From: Oscillospiraceae bacterium
Lineage (GTDB): Bacteria > Bacillota > Clostridia > UMGS1840 > HGM11507
Assembly (NCBI GenBank): GCA_015068525.1
Contig: SVKJ01000004.1
Span: 56,881-120,880 of the forward strand
Direction: 5' to 3'
DNA: 64,000 nt
A program made the position numbers and the translations under genes. Under the pieces are notes generated by a model. That model made no database searches. It was given only the letters and a program-made list of their open reading frames with translations, and had not been told where the DNA came from. This document shows positions 43,401 to 52,311 of this stretch, one piece after another (position 1 is the stretch's first letter; each line of letters starts with the position of its first letter).

Positions 43401-43793
43401 ATATGCATATGCCTTAATTCCTTCTTTGGCAACGTACACAGTCGGAATACCACTTGTCGGGTGGAATCCTATTGAGTTTGAACCACCGTAAAGATAACCG
43501 CTCATTTTATATTCAACAACAACTTTGTTTTCATCCGGTACAGTTACAGTTGTACCAAAGTTGATTGTTTCGTAACCTTCTGAATTATGGTCAACAGAGT
43601 AAACATACTCACCATTTATAAGTGAACGTTTAACACCAAGACTGATTACATCATCTTGTCCTGATTTATATCCACTCACGAAATCTTCGTAAAAATAAAC
43701 TTTTAAATCTTCCGTTTCTGCAAGTGCAGGTATAACTGTTATCATAGACAGAATAACAGATACTGCAATAAGCATTGAAAGTATTCTTTTCAT
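40500..43793 (-). CDS. Large secreted protein with LamG-like domain and internal SLH-like repeats
   Basis: About 1097 residues. Signal peptide MKRILSMLIAVSVILSMITV; ATG 43793 has AAGGAG upstream, which decides the start. An N-terminal concanavalin-type domain (about 25-215) contains YEDFVSGYKSG and RDIYIDNVFIGTYD. Then come internal S-layer-homology-like repeats (about 235-395: NVINALGFYNEGNIGEYKPD, ALNQMGVMKGVGAEEFGKDQ, YVTMADKAGLLKGI), degenerate and not at a terminus as is usual. The remaining 700 residues are beta-rich and unassigned. It is the first gene of the tightly packed operon that ends at 27.5 kb. Confidence 0.78.
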   Translation of the reverse strand: MKRILSMLIAVSVILSMITVIPALAETEDLKVYFYEDFVSGYKSGQDDVISLGVKRSLINGEYVYSVDHNSEGYETINFGTTVTVPDENKVVVEYKMSGYLYGGSNSIGFHPTSGIPTVYVAKEGIKAYAYTDKETIAKHDIDNGLTITVVYDNENPMRDIYIDNVFIGTYDMGGLDAGDKFCEEGSLPLNFYNHVHGGANLYYHYLKVYQAPSDYSPETFVPAFYKNIGKPTPQVAGVINYDDNFYFNVINALGFYNEGNIGEYKPDEPMTRLRFAGIIAEILNVSPVLETTGIYKDIARRHFMSGTLEALNQMGVMKGVGAEEFGKDQEITVPMVSAALVRALGYKEFAEYYSGYELGYVTMADKAGLLKGISQSGSLKSKDIIRILYNFMNAEVYETVGVSNNNYIKEATSGNTILKVYHNIASVRDIVKSNEVTSLTSKKGTDEDAVVIGNICLNTNGTSLNQYLGYSVEAYYNVEDETILFAGVTDKNNALVIDIDTFVRYLSEKITYEKDSKELTVSLSSSADIIYNGKFEPFSKKLFENIANGNITLIDNNNDNKYDVAFINSYINGVLDTKSNDGYVLRFKNNVPSIKLEDYAAYDIKDAAGKNVAFEVISENNVLSIQESKDKSYMLITVGTASTIGSLTEIYSDGRVTRLNIGGELIKADPVFVSSNSFLKPGITGEFFADAYGRIAHYSEITTRSAGYAYFIGMWDEGESYDYVNIKMFTEGKQLVELKTAKKVTIDGVAGVSSKTLMENKQLFNWSKEEDPNDPGTLIDTKGKAKPQLISYKLNSDGDIIKIDTPFYNVGVENPDNTLMIVTINEEMEYDSIDIAFGESVYLNGGCRVFTIPNENIAFADATEFDVKAPSSIFRGEAKYTISAYKTSSNTLGADILVTESTSGGSFDSYDHAYVVSDITDIWDEKEEKAIKKLSYFHDGKERNCLVPESSYLNGISKGDVVILSINSDNELTQAPKLRYDFDADTDGLDETVQVAEGNRGTIHRVTYGVIYELKGNLFTITKDPSPAPDADGNPTPVAKELHRIPTYIYIVDSATQKVSVGEKTDITDFVRDNINYTKAVFYETKEYDYDLVIIK

Positions 43794-43984
43794 ATCTTTT
43801 TCTCCTTCCTTGTTTGCCTTTGGCAACAAAATGCAGAATGCATTTTTAAATTCGAAGTGCGAATTTCCAATTTCGGTGCCGAAAAAGTGACAGACCCAAA
43901 ATGTTCACAAAAGCAAACATTTTAATAAGGGTCAGTCCCTTTTTTGGCACAATTTGTTTTCCTTCATTTCGCATTTCGCACTTG
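43794..43984. repeat. Intergenic stretch with copies of a GGGTC-GTCCCTTTT phrase
   Basis: Besides the upstream ribosome site there are small inverted repeats (TTTGCCTTTGGCAA, AAATGCAGAATGCATTT) and AGGGTCAGTCCCTTTT, related to the GGGGTCTGTCCCTTTT phrases at 52.55-52.6 kb. No gene seen. Confidence 0.5.
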
Positions 43985-46978
43985 TTAATCAACAATATTT
44001 AAAATATTGTTGATTAACACTGCCGCTTCTGCTCTTGTCATTACTCTCTTAGGCTCATAGTTTCCGTTACCTGTGCCTGAGATTATTCCTTTATTTTTTA
44101 AGGTATATACTGCTTCTTTGGCATAATCTGCTATACTTGAGTCATCTGAGAATGTTTCGCCTGTGATGTTTGTTTCAAGTTTTAATGCTCTTACAATCAT
44201 AACTGCCATATCTTCTCTTGTTACACCCTGACCTAAGCCAAAAGTATTTTCATTCATACCTTTTATTATGCCTGCTGTAACTGCTTTATTTATATATAGT
44301 GCATACCATTCACTTTGATTAACATCAGTAAATGTTGAAGTTGTGCTTTCGGCACTGTAAAGAGTATCAATCATTTTTACAAATTCTTCTCTTTTAACAT
44401 CTCCCGAAGGATTATAAGCTGATTTAGATACGCCGTTTACTATTCCTTTATCATAAAGGTTATTTATAGCATCTTTTGCCCAGTCAAATCCTGACAGGTC
44501 GGTAAATCCAAATGTTGGAACAATCGGTTCTTCGGTTGGTTCAGGGTCAACTGCAATTTCAGTTTTTTCCATAGGAGAAGGAATGACTGCAGTGCCTCCT
44601 CCGCCTCCGCCAAAACTTACGCTTGGGGTTTGTGTGTTAGGAGGAAGAATAACAGTATTACTTTCAACCGTTTTTCTTGTTGTTACCGCTGCATCAAAAG
44701 CAGATTTCAAAAGTCCGTAATTTGCAAAAGATTTTTTAGATAATGCTTCTATTACAGGTTTTGTTTCATTAAGTGTATTGTAAACCGATAGGTCAATTCC
44801 TGTTATAGAAGTTGTGTTCTCAATTATTGTCTGAGTTTGTGTATAATTTTCTTCTTTTTCTATACCTTTTAATATTACGTTCTTATTAAATGCTTTTTCA
44901 AACTCATTCATTGTAAGAGGCTTATTTGCTTTTAAATCAGCATATACTGCATTTACTGCCTCATCAGAAATTGTTTCTTTATATAATGTTGTTACTTCAC
45001 TTGGAGCAAGTTTATTAATTATATTAATAACATCTGCGTCAGTTTTTGTAAGTACAAGTTCAAGGGCAGTATTATATGCTTCTATAAACTCTTCAAAACT
45101 TGCAAATTCTTTTGTATCCTTTTCTTCTCTTTGTGCTTCTATTGATTCTGCAACCATAGCCTTTTCGTTAACTTCGCCTGCACTTCCTGTGCCGTCTTTT
45201 AGAGTATCATAAATGGAAGTATCAAGGTTTATTGCATCTTTATAGTTTGAAATAAAGGTATCAACTTCTTCTTTTTCAATATCTTTTATTATGTCTTTAC
45301 CTTCGTCCATATACGCTTTGCCATAATATGTAAATGTTTTATAACCAAAGTTGTTACTGTTTTTAAAGTAGATATATGCTTCATAATCGTCTTTAACATC
45401 TGCGATTTTATATGACATACCACTTTCAGTAAGATTTATTGAGTCAAGTGCAACAACTGTTGCCATTGGATTTGATAAGTCTATATCGGATAGTGTTTTA
45501 CCTTTTTTAAGAACGATAAGAGTTGCAGGTCTTGCCATTTCATTTGTAAAGGTGTCAACTTTTGTTGTGATAACCTGTGTATCCCCGTTAACTACTGTTC
45601 CTATATTAAATGTATCTCTTATGATTTTAATCTGAGAGTCAAATGCCCCGCCAGTAACAGCATTTGATTCAGTATATACCGATACATTAGACACAGTTTC
45701 GGGTGAAGTCTTGCTCTTTAGCATAAATAGTTTTAAAGTAAGCCCTGAAGTACCTGAAAGTGTAATATCTTCTTCAATCGGTAATGTTGGATCAGAAACA
45801 GGAATTAACTGTAAGTTTTTAAGTTCATTATTTTGGTCATATAAACCTGCTGCTATAACAGGAGTTAAATTTTGCTCACTTTCATTTATAAAGTTTGTTT
45901 TAACTTTATATGTTCCGTCAGTTAAACTTGTTACCTCATCTGCTCCGTTATATAATTTTAAGTTTTCAGCATAAACTTTATATGGTTTTGTTTCAAATGT
46001 TAAATCTTTTTGGTCTATTGTTAGATAGCCACCAACTGCGGTTGCTTTACCGGCAGTAATATTTGAAACTGTCACGGAATATTCAGCTCCAGGCAGTAAA
46101 GTTTCGTCTAAAGTAAGTATAACCTGTCTTGGATCTTTTATAGACTTCTCCACCTTAGTTATATTACCTGAATTAACCGCAAAATTGTTTTTAATAACAG
46201 TATCTATATTTGGAATCATATTAAATGTCAGGACTATTTCATTCCCTGAAGCGGAAGAAATTTCATAATCTAATTTTTCAGGATATGCATATACCATAAA
46301 ATCATCAAGTTCTGTAACAAATGATGAACCATATGTCATAAATGTAAACTGATATTTTCCGCTTGTCGAATAAATATAATCTCCTGTTACTTTAGCAGAA
46401 ATGTCTGCTGTTTTCTTGAGTTCACCATTTATATATATATCACGCTTTTTACTGCTAATATCATTATCATATACACAAGTTACAGTTACCCATTCATTTG
46501 CAGAGAATGAACCAACCTTATCTTCTTCTGCTGTTGTATCCTGATCTGTGTAGATATTTCCATCCCATCTTCCGAAAACAGTTGTCAAACCATATCCTTC
46601 TCTGTTTCCCCAACGGTTTTTTGTAGGTTTATCTGTTTTAACACGATATGAAACATAAAGTTTAGGTTTATCCGTCAATGTTTTCCATGGTGTTATAAAA
46701 TATGCATATTGGCTTGCACCTGTCATTTTAAGAGTATTATCATCGGTTAATGCATACCCACTCATCAATGATGTTCCGTCATTAATCTGGGTTGTACTAT
46801 TATAAAGAGTACCGCCAAAATACGCTGTAGATAAAGTATCCGAAGAAAAATCCTCATACCAGATATAATCTATGAATGGCTTTTCCTCAGTTTTGGCATA
46901 AGTCGGTATTGCAAAAGTTATGGTTGACAAAACAACCGTAAGCATAAGCAATATACTTAAACTTCTTTTAAATTTCAT
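43985..46978 (-). CDS. Cell-surface protein: LamG-like domain, beta domains, three C-terminal SLH domains
   Basis: About 997 residues. Signal peptide KFKRSLSILLMLTVVLSTIT. An N-terminal LamG-like domain (about 30-230, with YEDFSSDTLSTAYF, RDIYINGELKKTAD), an SbsA/Big-type domain (VILTLDETLLPGAEYSVTVS), a helical region around 560-770 with repeated FIVAR-like units (YNTLNE, FEKAFNKN), a Pro-rich linker, and three SLH repeats over the last 175 residues (GFTDLSGFDWAKDAINNLYD, FTDVNQSEWYALYINKA, FSDDSSIADYAKEAVYTL). SLH repeats bind pyruvylated secondary wall polymers, so it should sit on the wall. AAAGGA precedes ATG 46978. It may anchor the complex. Confidence 0.88.
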   Translation of the reverse strand: MKFKRSLSILLMLTVVLSTITFAIPTYAKTEEKPFIDYIWYEDFSSDTLSTAYFGGTLYNSTTQINDGTSLMSGYALTDDNTLKMTGASQYAYFITPWKTLTDKPKLYVSYRVKTDKPTKNRWGNREGYGLTTVFGRWDGNIYTDQDTTAEEDKVGSFSANEWVTVTCVYDNDISSKKRDIYINGELKKTADISAKVTGDYIYSTSGKYQFTFMTYGSSFVTELDDFMVYAYPEKLDYEISSASGNEIVLTFNMIPNIDTVIKNNFAVNSGNITKVEKSIKDPRQVILTLDETLLPGAEYSVTVSNITAGKATAVGGYLTIDQKDLTFETKPYKVYAENLKLYNGADEVTSLTDGTYKVKTNFINESEQNLTPVIAAGLYDQNNELKNLQLIPVSDPTLPIEEDITLSGTSGLTLKLFMLKSKTSPETVSNVSVYTESNAVTGGAFDSQIKIIRDTFNIGTVVNGDTQVITTKVDTFTNEMARPATLIVLKKGKTLSDIDLSNPMATVVALDSINLTESGMSYKIADVKDDYEAYIYFKNSNNFGYKTFTYYGKAYMDEGKDIIKDIEKEEVDTFISNYKDAINLDTSIYDTLKDGTGSAGEVNEKAMVAESIEAQREEKDTKEFASFEEFIEAYNTALELVLTKTDADVINIINKLAPSEVTTLYKETISDEAVNAVYADLKANKPLTMNEFEKAFNKNVILKGIEKEENYTQTQTIIENTTSITGIDLSVYNTLNETKPVIEALSKKSFANYGLLKSAFDAAVTTRKTVESNTVILPPNTQTPSVSFGGGGGGTAVIPSPMEKTEIAVDPEPTEEPIVPTFGFTDLSGFDWAKDAINNLYDKGIVNGVSKSAYNPSGDVKREEFVKMIDTLYSAESTTSTFTDVNQSEWYALYINKAVTAGIIKGMNENTFGLGQGVTREDMAVMIVRALKLETNITGETFSDDSSIADYAKEAVYTLKNKGIISGTGNGNYEPKRVMTRAEAAVLINNILNIVD

Positions 46979-47478
46979 AAAATTCATCCTTTCTTATGAG
47001 TTAAGTGGTATTTATTTTATTGTCTATATAAGACATAAGTAAGTCAACAGGAATTTATTGACTTATTTATATCCTACAAGCAGGCTTTGTAAATTCGAAA
47101 TGCGAAATTCGAAATTAGAAATGAAGGTATAAATCGCACAGCGATTTATATATTTTAGTTCTGAAACGCTTCGCGTTTTTACCTTATCTCTTCACTATTC
47201 ACTATTAGTTATTACCTATTCAATTCGTACCTTCAGTTACGAATTGAATACAGGTGCGGTGCGGCTTAAGGGTTGGTTGGCTTAAGCCGCTTTAATTTTA
47301 ATCACCTGTTTGTTATAAAATGCAATTAAATGAATAATGAGCAGTTTATGTTTCGGGAGGGTGCGGAGACCCTCCCCTACATATATTCTTCTTCGAAGAA
47401 ATTGTCCTGAAAAGCAAATTGCCGTATGGCATAATTTGCTTGACATTCATTCCTCATTTCTCATTCCTAATTCCTAAT
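46979..47478. other. 500-base gap with small repeats, no gene
   Basis: It contains hairpins such as AAATCGCACAGCGATTT, AACGCTTCGCGTT and GCGGCTTAAG-n-CTTAAGCCGC, and an AT-rich run of CATTCCTCATTTCTCATTCC phrases. It separates two minus-strand surface genes and would break the transcript only if one hairpin works as a terminator; none has a good U-tract. Confidence 0.55.
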
Positions 47479-49854
47479 TTAATTCGTACCTTCGCTTGCA
47501 CTTTCGCAAGCGATAACCGGTTTTGTTCCTTTCCATAAGAAGGCTTTAACAACATCTTCTGTAACAGCGGTATCTGTTGAGAATGTACCTGCTTCGTTAA
47601 TTGTTTTTGTAACAACGGTTGTCATCTGTTCAACGCCGTCAACAACGTCATAACCTACCACATAAAGTGTAAGAGGTTCTGAATATTCGTTGACTTTAAC
47701 TGATGCTATACCATTTACTATTGCAAGTTCCTGTGCTTCAGGAAGTGCTTTTGTTGTAAAGGTTTCTTCCTGATATAAAGTATTATCCATAATATCGGTA
47801 ACGCCATTTATGCATAATTTATATGTTTTACCGTTTTCGAGTTCATCTTTAAACCAAAGATTAACATTAGAAGCATAACCATCAGCATTAAATTCATTTA
47901 CAAATTCAGGAACGGAAATGTCAGATACCTTTGTTCCATTTTCATCAGCGATATAAATTTTACTTGTTAAATCAGCATCTACAGGAGTGTTATTAAATAC
48001 TACATTTATATAACTTGTATCAATATTTTCTGCTTTATCAAGTTTTGCTGCAAAAGAATCAACTGTTTTATAAAATCTTATATAATCTATAAAAACTTTA
48101 CCTTCTGTATTAACTGTATTTAAAGTATTAGTATCTTCAACATAAGTATGTTTGTCTCTTAATCTGAAATAAAGGCTGAAGTTTTGATTTCCGATAATAT
48201 ATTTGCCAAAATCATCCCAGCTGTCATATTCAGTTTTAATAAATTGACCGTTTACATAGATATCCCTTCTTAACTGTTGTGTAGGATTATCTATTCCGTC
48301 ATCAGATAAGTCAATCATAACAGGAGTACTGTAATAAACATTTTTAAGTGTCAACCATTCTCCGTCTGTATAAGTTCCTATGCTTTTTTGGAGTAATTCA
48401 TTTGTATATATAACCCCATTGTTCAATGCAGTAAACGGCAATCCGTATCCGGCATTTTGGCATGCACCAATCATTGTATTTTCAGGATATTTTGAAAAAT
48501 CTGTTTTAATCTTAAGTTCCGCAGCATAGGCATTACCTGAAGTGAAATTTGCTTTTCTGGGCAGAAATCTTAATCTTGTATTATTAACACTTGTATTTCC
48601 ATTTTGCTGCATAGTTAAAACTTTTGTTCCGTCAACTTCTTCAATTTTATAAATACCATCTTCGCCTTGTTCGTATGCTCCATAAAGTGTTTCATTTTTT
48701 TCTGTAATTGTCCCAATTGGACAGGATTCAGATTCATAATCGTATAATTTAATATTAGTTGTTTGTGTCCATTCAACTTTTGGAGGCGCAACTTTAAAAC
48801 TTAATTCAGGGTTCGAAGTCAAAACTAACGAATCGGCAACATCTCCATCATTATTTCCTGCTGTTAAATTAGCTACTGATACAGTATATTGTGTACCTGG
48901 TTGTAAGTTTTCAGAAAACGTAAGCACTACCTGTCTTGGATCTACAGCAGATGGAGTTGCTGTTGCAGGTGTTATAACGCTGTCGCCTGCTTTAACAGTA
49001 AAGTTTGCAGGGATAACTGTTGCTCTGTCTGGAATCATATTTAAGTTAAGTTTAACTTCATTTGCTGTAGCAGATTCTAGTTCATATTTAAGTTTGCTAG
49101 GGTATGCATATGCTTTAAAATCATCGAATTCAATATAGTCGCCACTATTTGAATTAAAATAGTTTCTTATATCCACTTCACCTGTAGATGCATAATTATA
49201 TGTTATAACACTGGCATCATTAGACGAGGTTGTTTTATAATATTGACCGTCAATATATATATCTCTGGTATTAATTTTCGTAGAATCATTATCGTAAACA
49301 AGTGTTATATTATACCACTTTGTTCCATCAAAAGATCCAACATCGAAAATCTTATTGTCGACAATCCATTTACCACCGGATGTAGGTCCTGTATATATTC
49401 CTCTTCCGGTAGAGCTGTAATTATACAAAGCAATATTGCTGGTTCCCCTGTTATCTTTATATGTACCATAATAATATGCCCCATCTCTACCAAAATATGG
49501 TTTAATATTATAGCTTACAATAAGTTTTGGAATATTTCCCTCTGCATCTTTGCCATTTATCAACACACCGGAATACTTATCATTTGAATTAGTTATTTTC
49601 AATGTACCATCGCTTGTATGTTCAAACCCCGTTGCAAAAGTTTGTGTACTCTCGTCATAAATTGATGACATAGTACCGTATGTTGTACCAGAACTGTGAC
49701 GATATTTCGCGGCATCGGAAACATCTGAAAAATCGTTGTAATAAGCATAATCTATAAACGATTCTTCTTCAGTTGACGCATATACAGGCATTACAAAGAA
49801 AGACGCTGAAAGAATTATTGTTACGCAAATTAATAAAGATAAAATTCTTTTCAT
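47479..49854 (-). CDS. Secreted LamG-like double-domain protein
   Basis: 791 residues with signal peptide MKRILSLLICVTIILSASFF. It has an N-terminal LamG-like domain (about 30-235: YNDFSDVSDAAKYRH, RDIYIDGQYYKTTS), an SbsA/Big-type domain (LTFSENLQPGTQYTVSVANL), a second concanavalin-like domain (about 370-610: LRRDIYVNGQFIKTEYD), and Ig-like domains. It is paralogous to the SLH protein at 43985 but lacks SLH repeats and ends abruptly after KPVIACESASEGTN, so it is either freely secreted or attached through other proteins. GGAG is present upstream. Probable glycan binding is inferred from fold only. Confidence 0.8.
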   Translation of the reverse strand: MKRILSLLICVTIILSASFFVMPVYASTEEESFIDYAYYNDFSDVSDAAKYRHSSGTTYGTMSSIYDESTQTFATGFEHTSDGTLKITNSNDKYSGVLINGKDAEGNIPKLIVSYNIKPYFGRDGAYYYGTYKDNRGTSNIALYNYSSTGRGIYTGPTSGGKWIVDNKIFDVGSFDGTKWYNITLVYDNDSTKINTRDIYIDGQYYKTTSSNDASVITYNYASTGEVDIRNYFNSNSGDYIEFDDFKAYAYPSKLKYELESATANEVKLNLNMIPDRATVIPANFTVKAGDSVITPATATPSAVDPRQVVLTFSENLQPGTQYTVSVANLTAGNNDGDVADSLVLTSNPELSFKVAPPKVEWTQTTNIKLYDYESESCPIGTITEKNETLYGAYEQGEDGIYKIEEVDGTKVLTMQQNGNTSVNNTRLRFLPRKANFTSGNAYAAELKIKTDFSKYPENTMIGACQNAGYGLPFTALNNGVIYTNELLQKSIGTYTDGEWLTLKNVYYSTPVMIDLSDDGIDNPTQQLRRDIYVNGQFIKTEYDSWDDFGKYIIGNQNFSLYFRLRDKHTYVEDTNTLNTVNTEGKVFIDYIRFYKTVDSFAAKLDKAENIDTSYINVVFNNTPVDADLTSKIYIADENGTKVSDISVPEFVNEFNADGYASNVNLWFKDELENGKTYKLCINGVTDIMDNTLYQEETFTTKALPEAQELAIVNGIASVKVNEYSEPLTLYVVGYDVVDGVEQMTTVVTKTINEAGTFSTDTAVTEDVVKAFLWKGTKPVIACESASEGTN

Positions 49855-49871
49855 TTATATCAACTCCTTTT

Positions 49872-50009
49872 TTAAGATTCTATCTGATATGTTGTTATTC
49901 CCGCATCAGCGTACATACTTTCGCCTTCTAACCAGTTGGCTAAGTTACATATCATATTTTTATTATCGATTGACACAAGAGTCATTTGAATTTTTTCATA
50001 TTTTTTCAT
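49872..50009 (-). CDS. Conserved-looking small protein of 45 residues, unknown
   Basis: A 45-codon frame starting MKKYEKIQMTLVSIDNKN and ending in GITTYQIES. A strong AGGAGG lies seven bases before the ATG (50017-50022), and the gene sits 11 bases after the stop of the 320-residue secreted protein, in the same direction. No signal peptide or membrane segment is present. The N-terminus resembles the short MKKYE-type peptides that accompany secreted proteins and some modified-peptide precursors in Clostridia, which is an impression and not an assignment. No modification enzyme is in the window. Confidence 0.6.
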   Translation of the reverse strand: MKKYEKIQMTLVSIDNKNMICNLANWLEGESMYADAGITTYQIES

Positions 50010-50020
50010 TGCATTTCCTC

Positions 50021-50983
50021 CTATTCTGCAGCGCCTGTGTCTACTGCACGTAATGTGAAGGTTGTTACATCGCCGTAAGTATATTCGTTTCCTGATTTAA
50101 CGTAACTTCTTACATTATATGTATCAGTATTTTCTACATCGCTGAATAAGTACATACCGAACGCACCCTGCGAGCCAACTTTTTTAGCTTTTAGAACTTT
50201 ACAATCAGCTCCGTCTGCAGTTGGATCAGCATTTGTTTTAGAATATACTATACCATATTCGTAAGTAAGGGAAGAAACTTTTGAGAATATAACAGCCGCA
50301 TATTTTGCATTAAGAGCATCTTCAGTCATATCTTCACCATACTGTGTTAAAAATTCTGAAGGAATAATATCTGTATTAAATACTGTTGCATTTCCAATTG
50401 CTGCTGCTACAACTTCATATTCTACGGAAATTTCTATATCATCTTTAACTTTTTCTACTATATATTCTTCCACAACATTTCCGTTAACCTTAACATTTGC
50501 TACTTCATATCCGTAATCTGCTTTAACACTAAAGTAAAGAGTATCGCCTTCTTTTACAGATTCGTATACGGAAACTGCACCGTGTTCCGAATTAACGCTT
50601 ACAGAATATTCTGCTCTTGCAATTACTGTGTCAACGCCTCTTTTTGTTGAAACTGCTACATATAAGCCATTATCATTATTAAATCCGTCTTTTGGCTCAA
50701 ATGTAAATGTTACGTCGCCGTTTTCATCGGCAGTCTTTTCGTTAAAGTAAGCAACGCTATCGACTGCCATACTTTCAGGAATATCATTGCCGTTTGCAAC
50801 TGCTACTAAAGTCACATCAGCATTAGCATATACAGGATTTGAAACTTCTACTGTATAAACATTGCCGTTTCTTGTAACAATAACTGCATTCGCATCGGCA
50901 GGGAGTGTATATGCCATACCTGTTAAGCCAAGCATCATAAGCATACTTAACGCTAAGCATATACTTGTTAGTTTTTTTGCCAT
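50021..50983 (-). CDS. Secreted repeat-type surface protein of unknown function
   Basis: About 320 residues with signal peptide KKLTSICLALSMLMMLGLTG. After it come beta domains: one with VIVTRNGNVYTVEVSNPVYA, a second around residue 130-190 with EHGAVSVYESVKEGDTLYFS, resembling the small Flg_new/DUF-type repeats (GHGSVS-KEGDTV) seen in Firmicutes adhesins, and a final domain (TYNVRSYVKSGNEYTYGD) related to one in the 314-residue cohesin-like protein. ATG 50983 follows AAAGGTG, deciding the start. Probably wall-associated; no anchor is visible. It heads the run of minus-strand surface genes. Confidence 0.72.
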   Translation of the reverse strand: MAKKLTSICLALSMLMMLGLTGMAYTLPADANAVIVTRNGNVYTVEVSNPVYANADVTLVAVANGNDIPESMAVDSVAYFNEKTADENGDVTFTFEPKDGFNNDNGLYVAVSTKRGVDTVIARAEYSVSVNSEHGAVSVYESVKEGDTLYFSVKADYGYEVANVKVNGNVVEEYIVEKVKDDIEISVEYEVVAAAIGNATVFNTDIIPSEFLTQYGEDMTEDALNAKYAAVIFSKVSSLTYEYGIVYSKTNADPTADGADCKVLKAKKVGSQGAFGMYLFSDVENTDTYNVRSYVKSGNEYTYGDVTTFTLRAVDTGAAE

Positions 50984-51299
50984 AAAAATCACCTTTCTTC
51001 TTTTATTTTTTATTATAAGACAATCGGGGCAAATGCCCCTTGCGTCTTAATTTATTAGTTAAGATTCCTTTGAGTAATGTATTACATACATTACTCAAGG
51101 GTATACCCTTGAAGCAATTTTATATTTCCATAATTTTCATTATTTTTACTTTTTAAATTAATTTATAAAGTTTTAGAAACTGGCAAATTTATGTATAATA
51201 TGTACAAATGGGTAGGCAATTTACCCCTCCCTTTGTTTAAATTGTAAGACATAAACAAAAAGTATTCAACTCATATCTTTGTATTTTTTTAGTACAATA
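50984..51299. other. Leader region upstream of the surface genes
   Basis: Two inverted repeats are clear: GGGGCAAATGCCCC near 51030 and GAGTAATGTA-TTACA-TACATTACTC near 51072-51096. I find no consensus promoter for the minus strand, so an activator-dependent start is possible. No gene. Confidence 0.5.
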
Positions 51300-51328
51300 T
51301 TGACATTTTTTATTTCATATTATATAAT
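51300..51328 (+). promoter_or_regulatory. Consensus sigma-A promoter of the AraC gene
   Basis: TTGACA (51300-51305), exactly 17 bases, TATAAT (51323-51328). The roughly 95-base leader contains GGCGTACC...ACGCC complementarity but no recognised riboswitch. Confidence 0.8.
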
Positions 51329-51426
51329 CAACAATATAGCAGCGACGATTTAGGTTTAGATTATGGCGTACCGAGTCGTCACGCCCTACATTCTCAGAAT
51401 GGCATAAAAAAAGGAATGGTGAAGAA

Positions 51427-52311
51427 ATGTTAACTGAATTTTTAAAACTTACGCATTATCATAAAACTAAAATTGATCTTGTATATTACGACAAAGTGGA
51501 AGATCTTTTTACTCCATCTCATATTCATAAAGAATTTGAAGTACTGATGGTTAAAAAAATTCCCCTTAAGGTAAACGTTCAAGGAGAAGAATTTATTTTA
51601 AATGAAGAGGACATTGTTATAATTAATCCGCAGGTTGTTCACAGCACGCTTGCAAAACTTAATCATATTCAATATCTCATTCAGTTTAACTTTCCGACTA
51701 TTCTTGATGAAAAAGATGTTAAGAACATTTTTGCTTATAATTATAAAAAACCTTATATGATTTTTAGAAAAGGTGAAGAAAATTATGACGAACTTGCCTA
51801 TTATGTAACAAATATCCACAAGTCAAATACTGACGATTTTTATTCCACCGACTATATCAAAGGATATTTCTATCAGTTATACGCTTTTTTCAGAAAAATT
51901 GGTTTTATGGAACCCCAGACTATTGATACCTCAAAAAAAGGTTATGACAAAATTCATAAGATTACAGAATATATTCACGAAAATTACACTAATGACATTA
52001 CTTTAGAATCCTTAAGTCAGGAATTCTACATTAACCCGTCATATTTATGCAGATTATTTAAAGAAGTAACGAACTTAACTATTGTAGAATACTTAAATCA
52101 GATAAGGGTTAAGAACGCTGAACTTTTCTTAACTTCTACCGATAAATCTATTATGGAAATTTCTCAGCTTCTGGGATTTTCGTCGCAGACGTATTTTAAC
52201 AGGGTATTTAAAAGCATTATGATGCTTACCCCATCCGAGTACAGAAAGCAACAGTTTGACAGAGATATCAAGTGGCTCAGAATAGAAACTAAGAAAACGA
52301 GCGCAAAGTAA
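51427..52311 (+). CDS. AraC family transcriptional regulator, probable controller of the surface operon
   Basis: 294 residues. An N-terminal cupin sensing domain (HIHKEFEVLMVKKIPLKVN, IINPQVVHS) is followed by two helix-turn-helix motifs: LESLSQEFYINPSYLCRLFK and IMEISQLLGFSSQTYFNRVF, with the family end TPSEYRKQQF. It is transcribed away from the run of secreted proteins (27.5-51 kb), sharing a 440-base control region with them, which makes it the obvious candidate regulator. A near-perfect promoter drives it. The signal is unknown; a sugar is likely by family. Confidence 0.93.
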   Translation: MLTEFLKLTHYHKTKIDLVYYDKVEDLFTPSHIHKEFEVLMVKKIPLKVNVQGEEFILNEEDIVIINPQVVHSTLAKLNHIQYLIQFNFPTILDEKDVKNIFAYNYKKPYMIFRKGEENYDELAYYVTNIHKSNTDDFYSTDYIKGYFYQLYAFFRKIGFMEPQTIDTSKKGYDKIHKITEYIHENYTNDITLESLSQEFYINPSYLCRLFKEVTNLTIVEYLNQIRVKNAELFLTSTDKSIMEISQLLGFSSQTYFNRVFKSIMMLTPSEYRKQQFDRDIKWLRIETKKTSAK

